A program made the translations under genes and the position numbers. 64,000 nt of DNA from the NCBI RefSeq assembly GCF_001277215.2, contig NZ_CP013940.1, forward strand, positions 3,100,001-3,164,000, in the 5' to 3' direction. The DNA is from Cronobacter malonaticus LMG 23826. Its GTDB lineage: Bacteria > Pseudomonadota > Gammaproteobacteria > Enterobacterales > Enterobacteriaceae. The notes under the pieces are model-generated. The model saw only the letters and a list, made by a program, of their open reading frames with translations. It was not told where the DNA came from and ran no database searches. Of this stretch, positions 9,273 through 18,324 are shown one piece after another; position 1 is the first letter of the stretch, and each line of letters begins with the position of its first letter.

Positions 9273-9770
9273 ATGAATGAAAAACTTCAGCACGCCGCAA
9301 AACAGGCCGGTATCTGGCTGAATCAACACGGGCTACGACTGGCGACCGCCGAATCCTGTACCGGTGGGCTTATTACGTACACCCTGTGCGCCACCGAAGA
9401 TACCACTGCGTTTTATTCGAGCGGTTTTATTACTTATACCAATGAAGCCAAGCAGCGCATGCTGGGCGTGAAAGAAGAGACGCTGCGCCTCTATACCGCC
9501 GTCAGCGAACAGACGGTGCATGAGATGGCGGCAGGCGCCCGCGAACGTTCGGGTGAAGATGTCAGCCTCGCGGTGAGTGGTTATGCCGGGCCATCCGGCG
9601 GCGAAGACGGTACGCCGCCGGGCACCGTCTGGTTTGGCTGGGGCATGCCGGGCGAGGAAACCGTGGCGGAAAAGCGTCACTTCAATGGCGATCCGAAAAC
9701 CGTTATCGATCAGGCGGCGGTCTTCGCGCTGGAGCGACTGATTGAGCTGCTTCAGGAACGCGTATCATAA
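9273..9770 (+). CDS. CinA C-terminal domain (PncC-like) family protein
   Basis: About 165 residues, comprising a single CinA C-terminal domain. The family motif ATAESCTGG and the AVSGYAGPSGGEDGTPPGTV block are present. PncC members deamidate nicotinamide mononucleotide to nicotinic acid mononucleotide; the Ser in ESCTGG belongs to the active site. Spacing and length also resemble the E. coli paralogue YdeJ, whose activity is uncertain, so the enzyme function is not assumed. An ATG at 9255 would add six residues but has no ribosome site; GGAG at 9257-9260 favours 9273. It lies between the autotransporter and hemB, likely as a single gene. Confidence 0.82.
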   Translation: MNEKLQHAAKQAGIWLNQHGLRLATAESCTGGLITYTLCATEDTTAFYSSGFITYTNEAKQRMLGVKEETLRLYTAVSEQTVHEMAAGARERSGEDVSLAVSGYAGPSGGEDGTPPGTVWFGWGMPGEETVAEKRHFNGDPKTVIDQAAVFALERLIELLQERVS

Positions 9771-9917
9771 CGCGCGCGTCAGGGCTTGCCTGCGCGAATT
9801 CCCCGGCAGGCCTTGTCCATTGCGGGTGCGCGTGATTTAGCGCCCACAATCGTCAAACATCCCGTCCTGTTTCGGGTTAAAATAAAGCCTGTCTCATTTC
9901 TCTGATAAGAAGCAATT

Positions 9918-10895
9918 ATGGCCGATTTTTCATTGAGTTCCCGCCCGCGCCGCCTGCGTCAGAACGCCTCGCTGCGCGCCATGTTTGAAGAAACCTCGTT
10001 AAGCCGCAACGATTTGGTACTGCCGATTTTCGTTGAGGAAGAGCTGGACGACTACAAACCGATCGCCGCCATGCCGGGCGTGATGCGCATCCCGGAGAGA
10101 TACCTCGCCCGTGAAATCGAGCGCATCGCGAAAGCGGGCATACGCTCCGTGATGACCTTCGGGATTTCGCATCACACCGACGAGTGCGGCAGCGACACCT
10201 GGAATGAAAACGGTCTGGTGGCGCGCATGTCGCGTATCGCCAAAGACGCCGTGCCGGAAATGGTCGTGATGTCAGACACCTGCTTTTGCGAATACACCAG
10301 CCACGGCCACTGCGGCGTGCTGTGCGAGCATGGCGTGGACAACGACGCGACGCTGGTAAACCTGGGTCGTCAGGCTGTGGTGGCCGCCGCCGCAGGCGCG
10401 GACTTTATCGCGCCCTCCGCCGCGATGGACGGCCAGGTGAAAGCCATCCGCCAGGCGCTCGACGCCGCAGGCTTCACGGACACGGCGATTTTCTCCTACT
10501 CCACTAAATTCGCATCGTCCTTCTACGGTCCGTTCCGCGAAGCCGCGGGCACCGCGCTGAAAGGCGATCGTAAAACCTATCAGATGAGCCCGATGAACCG
10601 CCGCGAGGCGATCCGCGAATCGCTGCTGGATGAAGCCGAAGGCGCGGACGCGCTGATGGTCAAACCGGCGGGCGCTTATCTCGACATCCTGCGCGACGTA
10701 CGCGAGCGCACCAGCCTGCCGCTTGGCGCCTATCAGGTGAGCGGCGAATACGCGATGATCAAATTCGCCGCTCAGGCGGGCGCGATTGATGAAGAGAAAG
10801 TGATCCTGGAAAGCCTCGGCGCTATCAAGCGTGCGGGCGCGGATCTTATCTTCAGCTACTTCGCACTCGATCTGGCCGAGAAAAACATTCTCTGA
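9918..10895 (+). CDS. hemB: HemB, delta-aminolevulinic acid dehydratase (porphobilinogen synthase)
   Basis: The 325-residue enzyme condenses two 5-aminolevulinate molecules to porphobilinogen in cytosolic heme biosynthesis. Zinc cysteines are in the [15 protein letters not shown] motif (Cys122, 124, 132). The two active-site lysines are Lys197 ([11 protein letters not shown]) and Lys249 (LMVKPAGAY), the latter forming the Schiff base. Length and sequence match E. coli HemB closely. The ATG at 9918 is preceded by a GATAAGAAG ribosome site. In E. coli hemB lies between tau and yaiT; here an acyltransferase and asr have come between hemB and tauD. Confidence 0.97.
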   Translation: MADFSLSSRPRRLRQNASLRAMFEETSLSRNDLVLPIFVEEELDDYKPIAAMPGVMRIPERYLAREIERIAKAGIRSVMTFGISHHTDECGSDTWNENGLVARMSRIAKDAVPEMVVMSDTCFCEYTSHGHCGVLCEHGVDNDATLVNLGRQAVVAAAAGADFIAPSAAMDGQVKAIRQALDAAGFTDTAIFSYSTKFASSFYGPFREAAGTALKGDRKTYQMSPMNRREAIRESLLDEAEGADALMVKPAGAYLDILRDVRERTSLPLGAYQVSGEYAMIKFAAQAGAIDEEKVILESLGAIKRAGADLIFSYFALDLAEKNIL

Positions 10896-11032
10896 CCTGT
10901 CGCGGCGGGCGTTCTGTCCGCCGCGTTTTCTCCTTCTTAACACGCTGTGACCGTTCCTTCACGTCTCTGACATGCGGCCGTCATCTTCCGGGTCTATCAC
11001 TGTCTGCAGACGGTTCCCGAGGAGATACAACC

Positions 11033-12751
11033 GTGTTCAGCATCGACAACGTTCTTGACGATCTTTACCCCCAGAAATCCCCCGCCCCGTGGCTGAAAAA
11101 AACGCTCAAACGCCTGCTGTATGAACAAGAGTTTCAGGAATTCGCCGCCCGGCATCGCCATCTCAAAGGGCTGGATATGGTCGAGCAGGTGCTGGAGCAT
11201 CTGGACATTCGCTGCGATCTGCCAGCCCGCTCGCTTGAGCAGATCCCGGATAACGGGCCGCTGGTTGTCGTCGCCAACCACCCGACCGGCACCGCCGACG
11301 GGCTGGCGCTGCTCTACGCCATCTCCCGCGTGCGGCGCGACGTGCGCGTGGTGGCGAACCGGATGCTGAGCCATCTGGAGCCGCTGTCGTCGCTCTTTAT
11401 CGCCGTGGATAACATTGGCAACCGCACCCGCAAAACCGCCATTAAAGAGATGGAGGCACATCTTGAACGCGGCGGCGCGCTGATTTTTTTTCCGTCCGGC
11501 GAAGTGTCGCGTCCGGGTCTCGATGGCATTCAGGACGGCGTCTGGAACGCCGGATTTGTGAAGCTCGCGAGCCGCTACCGTGCGCCGGTGCTGCCGGTGC
11601 ATATCGCCGGGCGCAACAGTCTCGCGTTTTACGGCGCGGCGCTGGTCGCCCCGCCGCTCGCCATGCTGATGCTTATTCGTGAAATGTTTCGCAAGCGCGG
11701 CACGACGCTGCCGGTCAATATCGGCGAGCGTATTCCGTGGAGCGCCTGGCACGACGCAAACGCGCACCCGCGCGACGCGGCGGCGCGTTTTCGCCTGCAT
11801 GTTTCACGGCTTGGCAAAGGACAGCCGGGCTGCTTTAAAACCGAATGCGGCATCGCGCGCCCAGAAGACCGGGCCGTGCTGCGCCGGGCATTGGCTCAGG
11901 CAGAGACGCTTGGCGAGACGCCGGATGGCAAAACCATTTATCTGTGGCGGCGCAACGGTATGGAAGAAGCGCCGGTGCTGCGCGAACTCGGGCGGCTGCG
12001 TGAAATCGCCTTTCGCGCCGTGGGCGAAGGCAGCGGCAAGCGGCGCGACACCGACGCCTATGACGACGACTACTGGCACCTGGTGCTGTGGGACGATGCA
12101 GCGCTGGAGATTGTCGGCGCGTACCGGTTTATCCCGACGGCGCAACAGGTGGTGCTGCGCGGCCCGCAGGGGCTTTACAGCTATAGCCTGTTTCATTACG
12201 ACGAGCGGATGGAAGATATTTTAAGCCAGGGAATTGAGCTTGGCCGCAGCTTTATCCAGCCGCAATACTGGGGACGCCGCGGGCTGGACTATTTGTGGTC
12301 GGGCATCGGCGCGTATCTGGCGCGCTATCCGCAATACCGTTATCTTTTCGGCCCGGTGTCGATATCCGGCGGCCTGCCGCCTGCCGCGCGTGACCTGCTG
12401 GTCGCGTTTTACCGGCTCTGGTTCCCGGCGCAGCATCCGCTCGCCGCCTCGCGCCGCCCTTATCCGGTGTCGTTGCCGGACGCGCTGGCGCAGTTTGGCG
12501 GCGAAAATTATCAGGAAGATTTAACGCGGCTGAAGTCGCTACTCGGGAATCTGGGCTGCGGTATTCCGCCGCTTTACAAGCAATATTCAGAGCTGTGCGA
12601 GCCGGGCGGCGTGCAGTTTATCGATTTTGGCAGCGATCCGGCGTTTAACGATTGTGTGGACGGGCTGGTGTTAGTGGATTTAACGCGCCTTAAAGCGTCA
12701 CGTCGTGAGCGGTATATCGGTACGACCGCCATGCAAACAGCACCACGCTAA
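11033..12751 (+). CDS. OlsF-like bifunctional acyltransferase (PlsC-like plus GNAT-like domains)
   Basis: The 572-residue protein has two acyltransferase parts. Residues about 70-270 form a lysophospholipid O-acyltransferase domain with the motif ANHPTGTADG (His83, Asp89) and an IFFPSGEVSR block. Residues about 285-560 resemble the ornithine N-acyltransferase (OlsB/GNAT) family, with LGRLREIAFRAVGEGSG and FGPVSISGGLPP motifs. This layout fits OlsF, the fused ornithine-lipid synthase described in Serratia proteamaculans, which makes membrane lipids without phosphorus. The order (O-acyl domain first) agrees. The amine acceptor is inferred. The ATG is preceded by GAGGAG. It follows hemB but has its own upstream gap of about 140 bp. 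Confidence 0.75.
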   Translation: MFSIDNVLDDLYPQKSPAPWLKKTLKRLLYEQEFQEFAARHRHLKGLDMVEQVLEHLDIRCDLPARSLEQIPDNGPLVVVANHPTGTADGLALLYAISRVRRDVRVVANRMLSHLEPLSSLFIAVDNIGNRTRKTAIKEMEAHLERGGALIFFPSGEVSRPGLDGIQDGVWNAGFVKLASRYRAPVLPVHIAGRNSLAFYGAALVAPPLAMLMLIREMFRKRGTTLPVNIGERIPWSAWHDANAHPRDAAARFRLHVSRLGKGQPGCFKTECGIARPEDRAVLRRALAQAETLGETPDGKTIYLWRRNGMEEAPVLRELGRLREIAFRAVGEGSGKRRDTDAYDDDYWHLVLWDDAALEIVGAYRFIPTAQQVVLRGPQGLYSYSLFHYDERMEDILSQGIELGRSFIQPQYWGRRGLDYLWSGIGAYLARYPQYRYLFGPVSISGGLPPAARDLLVAFYRLWFPAQHPLAASRRPYPVSLPDALAQFGGENYQEDLTRLKSLLGNLGCGIPPLYKQYSELCEPGGVQFIDFGSDPAFNDCVDGLVLVDLTRLKASRRERYIGTTAMQTAPR

Positions 12752-12756
12752 TCGTT

Positions 12757-12781
12757 GGTGGGTAAGCGAAGCGCACCCACC
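12757..12781. repeat. REP-like palindrome
   Basis: GGTGGGT and ACCCACC arms enclose AAGCGAAGCGC. This is the same palindrome family as the copies at 13020, 17275, 17327, 17598, 17656, 17920, 17977, 18241 and 18293. It begins 6 bp after the olsF-like stop codon and may protect the transcript 3' end. Confidence 0.75.
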
Positions 12782-12845
12782 TATTTAATAACGGCTACCT
12801 TCAGGGGAGCTCGGGGCGAGGCAAATATGCAAGGTAGGTTTGCAG

Positions 12846-12975
12846 GTTCCGTTCGCCACAATGTCTCATTCATATGTGCGCTTTCTTCACGCGAACGTGC
12901 AAAGGGGGCTCGCCGCCGCCCCCTTTGCAATCCCGGCTCCCGGCGGAAATCGGCCCTCAGGGGCCGATTTTTTTT
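12846..12975 (+). repeat. Dispersed copy of the hairpin-plus-terminator cassette (possible small RNA)
   Basis: This region repeats, in opposite orientation, the core of the 17.4-18.3 kb tandem units. Read on the plus strand it has a perfect 11-bp hairpin (TGCAAAGGGGG at 12898-12908 with CCCCCTTTGCA at 12919-12929). A GC-rich linker follows, then a terminator stem (AAATCGGCCC at 12947-12956, loop TCAG, GGGCCGATTT at 12961-12970) running into eight Ts. Stem sequences are identical to the tandem copies while the terminator loop differs, as expected if RNA structure is selected. It ends 224 bp after the olsF-like stop, on the same strand. It may be a small RNA or only a terminator module; no promoter was identified. 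Confidence 0.6.
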
Positions 12976-13019
12976 AGCCGGAGCAAAACCACCCACATTA
13001 CCGTCGGTTTATTCTGGAC

Positions 13020-13044
13020 GGCGGGTGCGCTTCGCTTACCCGCC
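13020..13044. repeat. REP-like palindrome
   Basis: GGCGGGT and ACCCGCC arms around GCGCTTCGCTT, followed by CTACAA as in most other copies. It lies 45 bp beyond the dispersed hairpin cassette, preserving the hairpin-then-REP order seen in the tandem array. Confidence 0.75.
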
Positions 13045-13084
13045 CTACAAAAAACACCATTCAGCCCACACGCCACCCATAAAA

Positions 13085-13108
13085 AAACCCCCAGCAAGCC
13101 GGGGGTTT
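13085..13108 (-). terminator. Terminator of asr
   Basis: On the minus strand AAACCCCC pairs with GGGGGTTT across an 8-nt loop and is followed by a run of Ts (plus-strand A-run from 13079). It lies about 25 bp downstream of the asr stop, as expected for a Rho-independent terminator. Confidence 0.85.
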
Positions 13109-13132
13109 GATTTACTGGGGAAATCGTATTGC

Positions 13133-13525
13133 TTATGCAGCAGGCTGGGCAGCCGGTTTAGCAGCGTCGTGTTTCACTGCTTTTTTGTGGTGCTTTTTAG
13201 CAGCCTGAGCTTTCTGCTCTACAGCCGGTTTCTGAGCGGCTGCTTTTTTGTGATGCTTTTTGGCAGCCTGAGCTTTCTGTTCAGCAGCCGGTTTCTGCTC
13301 AGCGGCTTTCTTGTGGTGCTTTTTCGCAGCCTGAGCTTTCTGCTCTACGGCTTTTTTATGCGATTTTTTGTGATGCGTTTTTGCAGCAGGCGCTTTAGCC
13401 GGTGCAGCAGTGGTGGTAGTGGTTGCAGCAGCAGCCGGAGCCGGTGCAGCAGTGTTATCAGCAGCGAACGCAGCAGCAGACAGACCCATAGTGGCGGCAA
13501 CAACCAGCGCTAATACTTTTTTCAT
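13133..13525 (-). CDS. asr: Asr, acid shock protein precursor
   Basis: The 130-residue precursor has a signal peptide ending AAAFA/ADN near residue 21, an Ala/Pro/Thr-rich stretch, then Lys/His/Gln-rich repeats ([16 protein letters not shown], three near-identical copies) and the C-terminus KPAAQPAA. This matches E. coli Asr (102 residues) at both ends, with an added repeat block. Asr is a periplasmic, intrinsically disordered, very basic protein induced strongly by external acid. An RstA-type box and a TATAGT -10 element lie upstream and a terminator lies downstream, so it is a single-gene unit. Repeat number is expected to vary between strains. Confidence 0.95.
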
Positions 13526-13578
13526 CTCTATACCCTCGAATTGGCTTTTAGTTACCCCGCGTCGGGGCTCTGGAAATC

Positions 13579-13640
13579 ACTATAGAGAACCCGTGCCGCC
13601 GCTTCAGTGAGTGATTGGTATCGGCGTGTAACCGAATGTA
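13579..13640 (-). promoter_or_regulatory. asr promoter with RstA box
   Basis: On the minus strand TACATTCGGTTACA (13640 to 13627) matches the RstA box consensus TACATNTNGTTACA with one mismatch. TATAGT at 13584-13579 is a good -10 element. The box centre is about 60 bp upstream of the expected start, matching the known acid-responsive RstAB control of asr in E. coli. The regulator assignment is inferred from the motif. Confidence 0.6.
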
Positions 13641-13681
13641 CAAGCGCTACGCAAGAGAAAGGGCGCCGCAGCGCCCTCGGT

Positions 13682-14533
13682 TTAACCGGCCCGGTAAAAG
13701 GGCTTATCGCCAAGGATGGTCGCGCGGTGCATCACGCGCCGGGCGGGGAGATAATCGGCGTTGGCATAGTGTTGCGTCACGCGGTTATCCCACAGCGCCA
13801 CGTCGTTTTCCTGCCAGCGCCAGCGCACCTGGAATTCCGGCTTTGTAATATGCGCGAAAAGAAAATTCAGCAGCGCGTCGCTCTCTTTGGGCGACACATC
13901 GACAATGCGCGTCGTAAAGCCTTCATTGACGAACAGCGCCTGTTTGCCGCTCACTGGATGCGTGCGCACCACCGGGTGCAGCAGCGGCGGGTTTTTCTCC
14001 ACCGCCGTGATCCAACGCTGATGCTCCTCCTTCGTTTTCGTATGCTTCCACTCCGGGAACGACTTACGGAAATCGTGCTCGGCGCGCAGGCCGCTTAACA
14101 GTTGCTGAATTGGCGCGGAGAGCGCCTCGAACGCCGCGATGCCGCTCGTCCAGAGCGTATCGCCGCCGGTGGGCGGCAGCGATTTCGCCGCCAGAATCGC
14201 GCCCGCAGGCGGCGTATCGATAAAGGTCACGTCGGTGTGCCAGTTATCGTTATCCGGCGGGTTATCGTTATGCGTATCCAGCACGATAATCTCCTCAACG
14301 CCTTCCGCATGCGGGTAGACCGGGTGGATATGCAGATCGCCAAAGCGCATCGCCAGCGCCCGCTGCTGCTGCGGCGTGATGGGCTGATCGCGCACGAACA
14401 ACACCTGATGGCGGATGAGCGCGTGATACAGCTGCTCAAACTGACTGTCGCTCAGCGGTCGCGCCAGGTTGATATCGGAGACCAGGGCGCCGATATACGG
14501 CCCCAGCGGCGTGATGGTTATGCGTTCGCTCAT
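13682..14533 (-). CDS. tauD: TauD, taurine dioxygenase
   Basis: The 283-residue Fe(II)/2-oxoglutarate oxygenase converts taurine to sulfite and aminoacetaldehyde, releasing sulfur for growth under sulfate limitation. The iron ligands are visible: His and Asp in NWHTDVTF around residues 98-101 and the distal His in TQHYANAD near 255. The ATG at 14533 overlaps the tauC stop by 4 bp (ATGA), so translation is coupled. It is the last gene of tauABCD, followed by 156 bp to the divergent asr gene, with the asr regulatory region close to its end. Confidence 0.97.
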   Translation of the reverse strand: MSERITITPLGPYIGALVSDINLARPLSDSQFEQLYHALIRHQVLFVRDQPITPQQQRALAMRFGDLHIHPVYPHAEGVEEIIVLDTHNDNPPDNDNWHTDVTFIDTPPAGAILAAKSLPPTGGDTLWTSGIAAFEALSAPIQQLLSGLRAEHDFRKSFPEWKHTKTKEEHQRWITAVEKNPPLLHPVVRTHPVSGKQALFVNEGFTTRIVDVSPKESDALLNFLFAHITKPEFQVRWRWQENDVALWDNRVTQHYANADYLPARRVMHRATILGDKPFYRAG

Positions 14534-15340
14534 TGCGTTTCTCCATGCCAGGGCGTCAGACGGCGCGTCAGCGCGCGCAGCCCCAGTTCTAAAATAAAAG
14601 CCACCAGGGCTATCACCGCGATGCCCGCCAGCACGACGTCTGTCGCCAGGAACTCACCGGCGGACTGCACCATAAACCCAAGCCCGCGCGTGGCGGCGAT
14701 GAGCTCGGCGGCGACCAGCGTCGACCAGCCGACCCCAAGCCCGATGCGCAGGCCGGTTAAAATCTCCGGCAGCGCGCCGGGCAGAATCACATGCCACAGC
14801 AGCTGCCAGCGGCTCGCGCCTAAGGATTGCGCGGCGCGGATACGCACCTGCTGCGCGCTCTTCACGCCCGCCAGCGCCGACATCGCCACCGGGGCGAAAA
14901 TCGCCAGATAGATCAGCAGCACTTTGGAGGTTTCGCCGATGCCGAACCAGATAACCATCAGCGGCAGATAGGCGAGCGGCGGAATGGGACGGTACAGCTC
15001 AATCAGCGGGTCGAGAATGGCGCGCAGCGTCGGGTTAAGCCCCATGGCGATGCCCACCGGAATGCCGATAAGCGCCGCAGCCAGCAGCGCGGTCAGCATA
15101 CGGCCCAGGCTCGCGCCCAGATGCGCCCAGAGCGTGGCGTCCATAAAGCCCTGCGGCCCGGCAATGGTAATGAGCTGGCGCAGCACCTGCTGCGGCGCGG
15201 GCAGAAACAGCGGGCTGACCAGTTGCAGCGCCGTCACCGCCCACCAGAGCGCCAGCAGCGCGCCGAGCGTGGCGAGGCTTATCGTCACCGGGCGTACGGC
15301 CACACGGCGGCGGCGCACCGGCGTGCGGGCCGCGTTATCG

Positions 15341-15357
<17 letters not shown>
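14530..15357 (-). CDS. tauC: TauC, taurine ABC transporter permease
   Basis: The 275-residue length is identical to E. coli. It is an inner-membrane permease of the binding-protein-dependent family with about six transmembrane helices; the cytoplasmic EAA-type loop is around [15 protein letters not shown] residues 165-190. ATG 15357 (MSVLIND) was chosen over an upstream in-frame codon because it matches the E. coli N-terminus. The gene overlaps tauB by 17 bp and tauD by 4 bp, indicating a tightly coupled operon. Confidence 0.96.
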
Positions 15358-16120
<763 letters not shown>

Positions 16121-16129
16121 CGCGCCCCC

Positions 16130-17107
16130 TTACGGCTGAGCCAGCGGCTTCACAAAACGATCGGTGACGAACGCGCGGTAATCCTGGCCAGCCTGCGGCA
16201 CTTTGCCCTGCGCTTTCAAAAACGCGGCGGTGTCGACAATCGCCTGATTCACCGGCCCGTTAAGCTGCTCCACCTGCTGGCGAGCGGTAAGGTAGGTATT
16301 GCCCTTCACCAGCCCCGGCACATCGCCCTGCGGCACGCCGCTTAAGCGCGCGAGCTTCTCCAGATGCTCCGGCTGTGTAAGCCAGCCGTCGGGGTTGTCG
16401 AGATAACCGCGCTGAGCCTCCAGCGCGCTGCGGGCAAAGGCGGTGACCACTTCCGGGTGTTTTTCGGCGAAGTCTTTACGCACCACCCAGACATCCAGCG
16501 TCGGCGAGCCCCATTTCCCCACTTCCGAGGAGTCGGTCAGCACCGTACCCTCTTTTTCCAGCGCGTTAACGGCTGGCGCCCAGACGTAAGCACCGTCGAT
16601 ATCGCCCCGCTGCCACGCGGCGATGATCGCCGGCGGCTGAAGGTTAACGATGCTCAGTTGATCCGGACGAATGCCCCAGTGTTTTAGGGCCGCCAGCAGG
16701 CTGTAGTGGGTGGTGGAGATAAACGGCACCGCGATGCGTTTGCCGATAAGATCCTGCGGCGTGCGAATCGATTTTTTCACCACCAGCGCCTCGGAGTTAC
16801 CAAGCTGCGAGGCGAGCAAAAACACTTCGATGGGGACATTCTGGCTTGCCGCGACGGCGAGCGGGCTGGAGCCGATGTTGCCTATCTGCACGTCGCCTGA
16901 GGCGAGCGCGCGCACGACGCTGGCGCCGCTATCGAATTTACGCCAGTCCACCGTGGCGCCGCTTTCTTTGGCAAAAGTGTTATCCGCCTGCGCCACTTTG
17001 GCGGGTTCGGCGGACGTCTGGTACGCGACGGTGACGTCCACCGCCTGTGCCTGAAATGCCCACAGCGCCAGCGCGCCGATGAGCGTAATACGCGATGTGA
17101 TTGCCAT
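16130..17107 (-). CDS. tauA: TauA, taurine-binding periplasmic protein
   Basis: The 325-residue substrate-binding protein has a Sec signal peptide (hydrophobic 8-20, cleavage after AQA near 22). The mature part is of the SsuA/THI5-like periplasmic-binding fold, opening VDVTVAYQTSAEPAKVAQAD. It delivers taurine to TauBC. As first gene of the operon it should carry the CysB/Cbl-dependent promoter upstream; no exact CysB site was recognised. The leader contains an 8-bp inverted repeat that covers the ribosome site. Confidence 0.95.
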   Translation of the reverse strand: MAITSRITLIGALALWAFQAQAVDVTVAYQTSAEPAKVAQADNTFAKESGATVDWRKFDSGASVVRALASGDVQIGNIGSSPLAVAASQNVPIEVFLLASQLGNSEALVVKKSIRTPQDLIGKRIAVPFISTTHYSLLAALKHWGIRPDQLSIVNLQPPAIIAAWQRGDIDGAYVWAPAVNALEKEGTVLTDSSEVGKWGSPTLDVWVVRKDFAEKHPEVVTAFARSALEAQRGYLDNPDGWLTQPEHLEKLARLSGVPQGDVPGLVKGNTYLTARQQVEQLNGPVNQAIVDTAAFLKAQGKVPQAGQDYRAFVTDRFVKPLAQP

Positions 17108-17112
17108 ACTGT

Positions 17113-17143
17113 CTGCCCCTGTAGTCTCTTGTTATAGGGGCAG
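17113..17143 (-). promoter_or_regulatory. Leader hairpin over the tauA ribosome-binding site
   Basis: CTGCCCCT (17113-17120) and AGGGGCAG (17136-17143) are perfect 8-bp inverted arms with a 15-nt loop. On the tauA mRNA the AGGGG arm is the likely Shine-Dalgarno sequence, ending about 8 nt before the ATG. Pairing would hide it, so it could tune translation; this is inference from structure only. Confidence 0.45.
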
Positions 17144-17274
17144 TATTTCCGGCGCGGGACGTCTGATAAAGGAATAAAAAAGCATCGCTAATGCCGAATC
17201 GTTTTTAGAAAAAAAACGGCAAAGGTTAGCGAATTTTGTGCGCTGGGAAGCGGTGCGTGAGTGAGGGTTGAGAT

Positions 17275-17299
17275 GCCGGGTGCGCTTCGCTTACCCGCC
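17275..17299. repeat. REP-like palindrome
   Basis: GCCGGGT and ACCCGCC arms around GCGCTTCGCTT, followed by CTACAA. It is the first of eight related palindromes between tauA and mmuM. Confidence 0.7.
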
Positions 17300-17326
17300 C
17301 TACAAATTACGTTACGCTAATCGTAG

Positions 17327-17351
17327 GGTGGGTAAGCGAAGCGCACCCACC
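17327..17351. repeat. REP-like palindrome, inverted relative to its neighbour
   Basis: GGTGGGT and ACCCACC arms around AAGCGAAGCGC. It lies 28 bp from the preceding copy in opposite orientation, so the pair could fold into a larger hairpin like a BIME. Confidence 0.7.
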
Positions 17352-17409
17352 GTTTTTTTTTCCGCCCGGGCGTTAATCGATTGGTAAGGTGAATGCTTTT
17401 ACTCCGGCT

Positions 17410-17438
17410 AAAAAAAATCGGCCCATAAGGGCCGATTT
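17410..17438 (-). terminator. Terminator-like hairpin of repeat unit 1
   Basis: AAATCGGCCC and GGGCCGATTT arms (10 bp, loop ATAA) are followed on the minus strand by eight Ts. Orientation matches transcription coming from mmuM. Confidence 0.75.
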
Positions 17439-17730
17439 CCGCCGGGAGCCGGGATTGCAAAGGGGGCGGCGGCGAGCCCCCTTTGCACGTTCGCGTGAGA
17501 GAAAAGCACAGAGGGAAATGACGTGATGGCGAACGGAACGATTTCACCGGCCTGTCATATGCGCCCAACTCCCTTCGCCTGTACCCTCTTCCCAACTGGC
17601 GGGTGCGCTTCGCTTACCCGCCCTACTATTCAGGCCATCCTCTGGTTAAAAAAACGGCGGATGCGGCTTCGCTCACCCGCCCTACATGTCAAAATAAATC
17701 AACGGTAATGGGCGTGGTTTTGCTCCGGCT

Positions 17731-17760
17731 AAAAAAAATCGGCCCATCAAGGGCCGATTT
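17731..17760 (-). terminator. Terminator-like hairpin of repeat unit 2
   Basis: Same 10-bp stem as unit 1 with loop ATCAA and an eight-base T-run on the minus strand. Confidence 0.75.
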
Positions 17761-18051
17761 CCGCCGGGAGCCGGGATTGCAAAGGGGGCGGCGGCGAGCC
17801 CCCTTTGCACGTTCGCGTGAGAGAAAAGCACAGAGAGAAATGACGTGACGGCGAACGGAACGATTTCACCGGCCTGTCATATGCACCCTGCTCTCTTCGC
17901 CTGCACCCTCTTCCCAACTGGCGGGTGCGCTTCGCTTACCCGCCCTACAATTCAGGTTATCCTCTGGTAAAAAAACGGCGGATGCGGCTTCGCTCACCCG
18001 TCCTACATGTCAAAATAAATCAGCGGTAACAGGCGTGGTTTTGCTCCGGCT

Positions 18052-18081
18052 AAAAAAAATCGGCCCATCAAGGGCCGATTT
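18052..18081 (-). terminator. Terminator-like hairpin of repeat unit 3
   Basis: Same stem and T-run as unit 2. It is the first strong terminator met by transcripts leaving mmuM, about 245 bp after its stop codon. Confidence 0.75.
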
Positions 18082-18292
18082 CCGCCGGGAGCCGGGATTG
18101 CAAAGGGGGCGGCGGCGAGCCCCCTTTGCACGTTCGCGTGAGAGAAAAGCACAGAGAGAAATGACGTGACGGCGAACGGAACGATTTCACCGGCCTGTCA
18201 TATGCGCCCTGCTCCCTTCACCTGCCCCCTCTTCCCAACTGGCGGGTCGCTTCGCTTACCCGCCCTACAAAATAGATACCCAGGTTATGTAG

Positions 18293-18317
18293 GCCGGGTA
18301 AGCGAAGCGCACCCGGC
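18293..18317. repeat. REP-like palindrome next to mmuM
   Basis: GCCGGGT and ACCCGGC arms around AAGCGAAGCGC form a perfect-armed hairpin 8 bp beyond the mmuM stop. It is the last copy of the series and may protect the mmuPM transcript end. Confidence 0.72.
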
Positions 18318-18324
18318 ATTCCCC

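Larger units (their letters stand above)
17402..18270 (-). repeat. Tandem array of 321-bp repeats (2.7 copies)
   Basis: Units begin at 17402, 17723 and 18044, giving exact 321-bp periods; the third stops near 18270. Copies look about 95% identical by eye. Read on the minus strand, each unit has one or two REP-like palindromes, a region ending CACGCGAACG, an 11-bp hairpin (TGCAAAGGGGG arms), a GC-rich linker and a terminator stem (AAATCGGCCC arms) running into Ts. Palindromes within the array are at 17598, 17656, 17920, 17977 and 18241. No credible protein gene lies here. The array fills most of the 1.2 kb between tauA and mmuM. The core recurs singly at 12.85-12.98 kb, so the cassette is mobile or repeatedly duplicated; its function is unknown. 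Confidence 0.85.

Noticed and set aside
17402-18270. Tandem array considered as a CRISPR
   Set aside because: Units are 321 bp and almost identical along their whole length, with no short repeats separating unique spacers and no cas genes.
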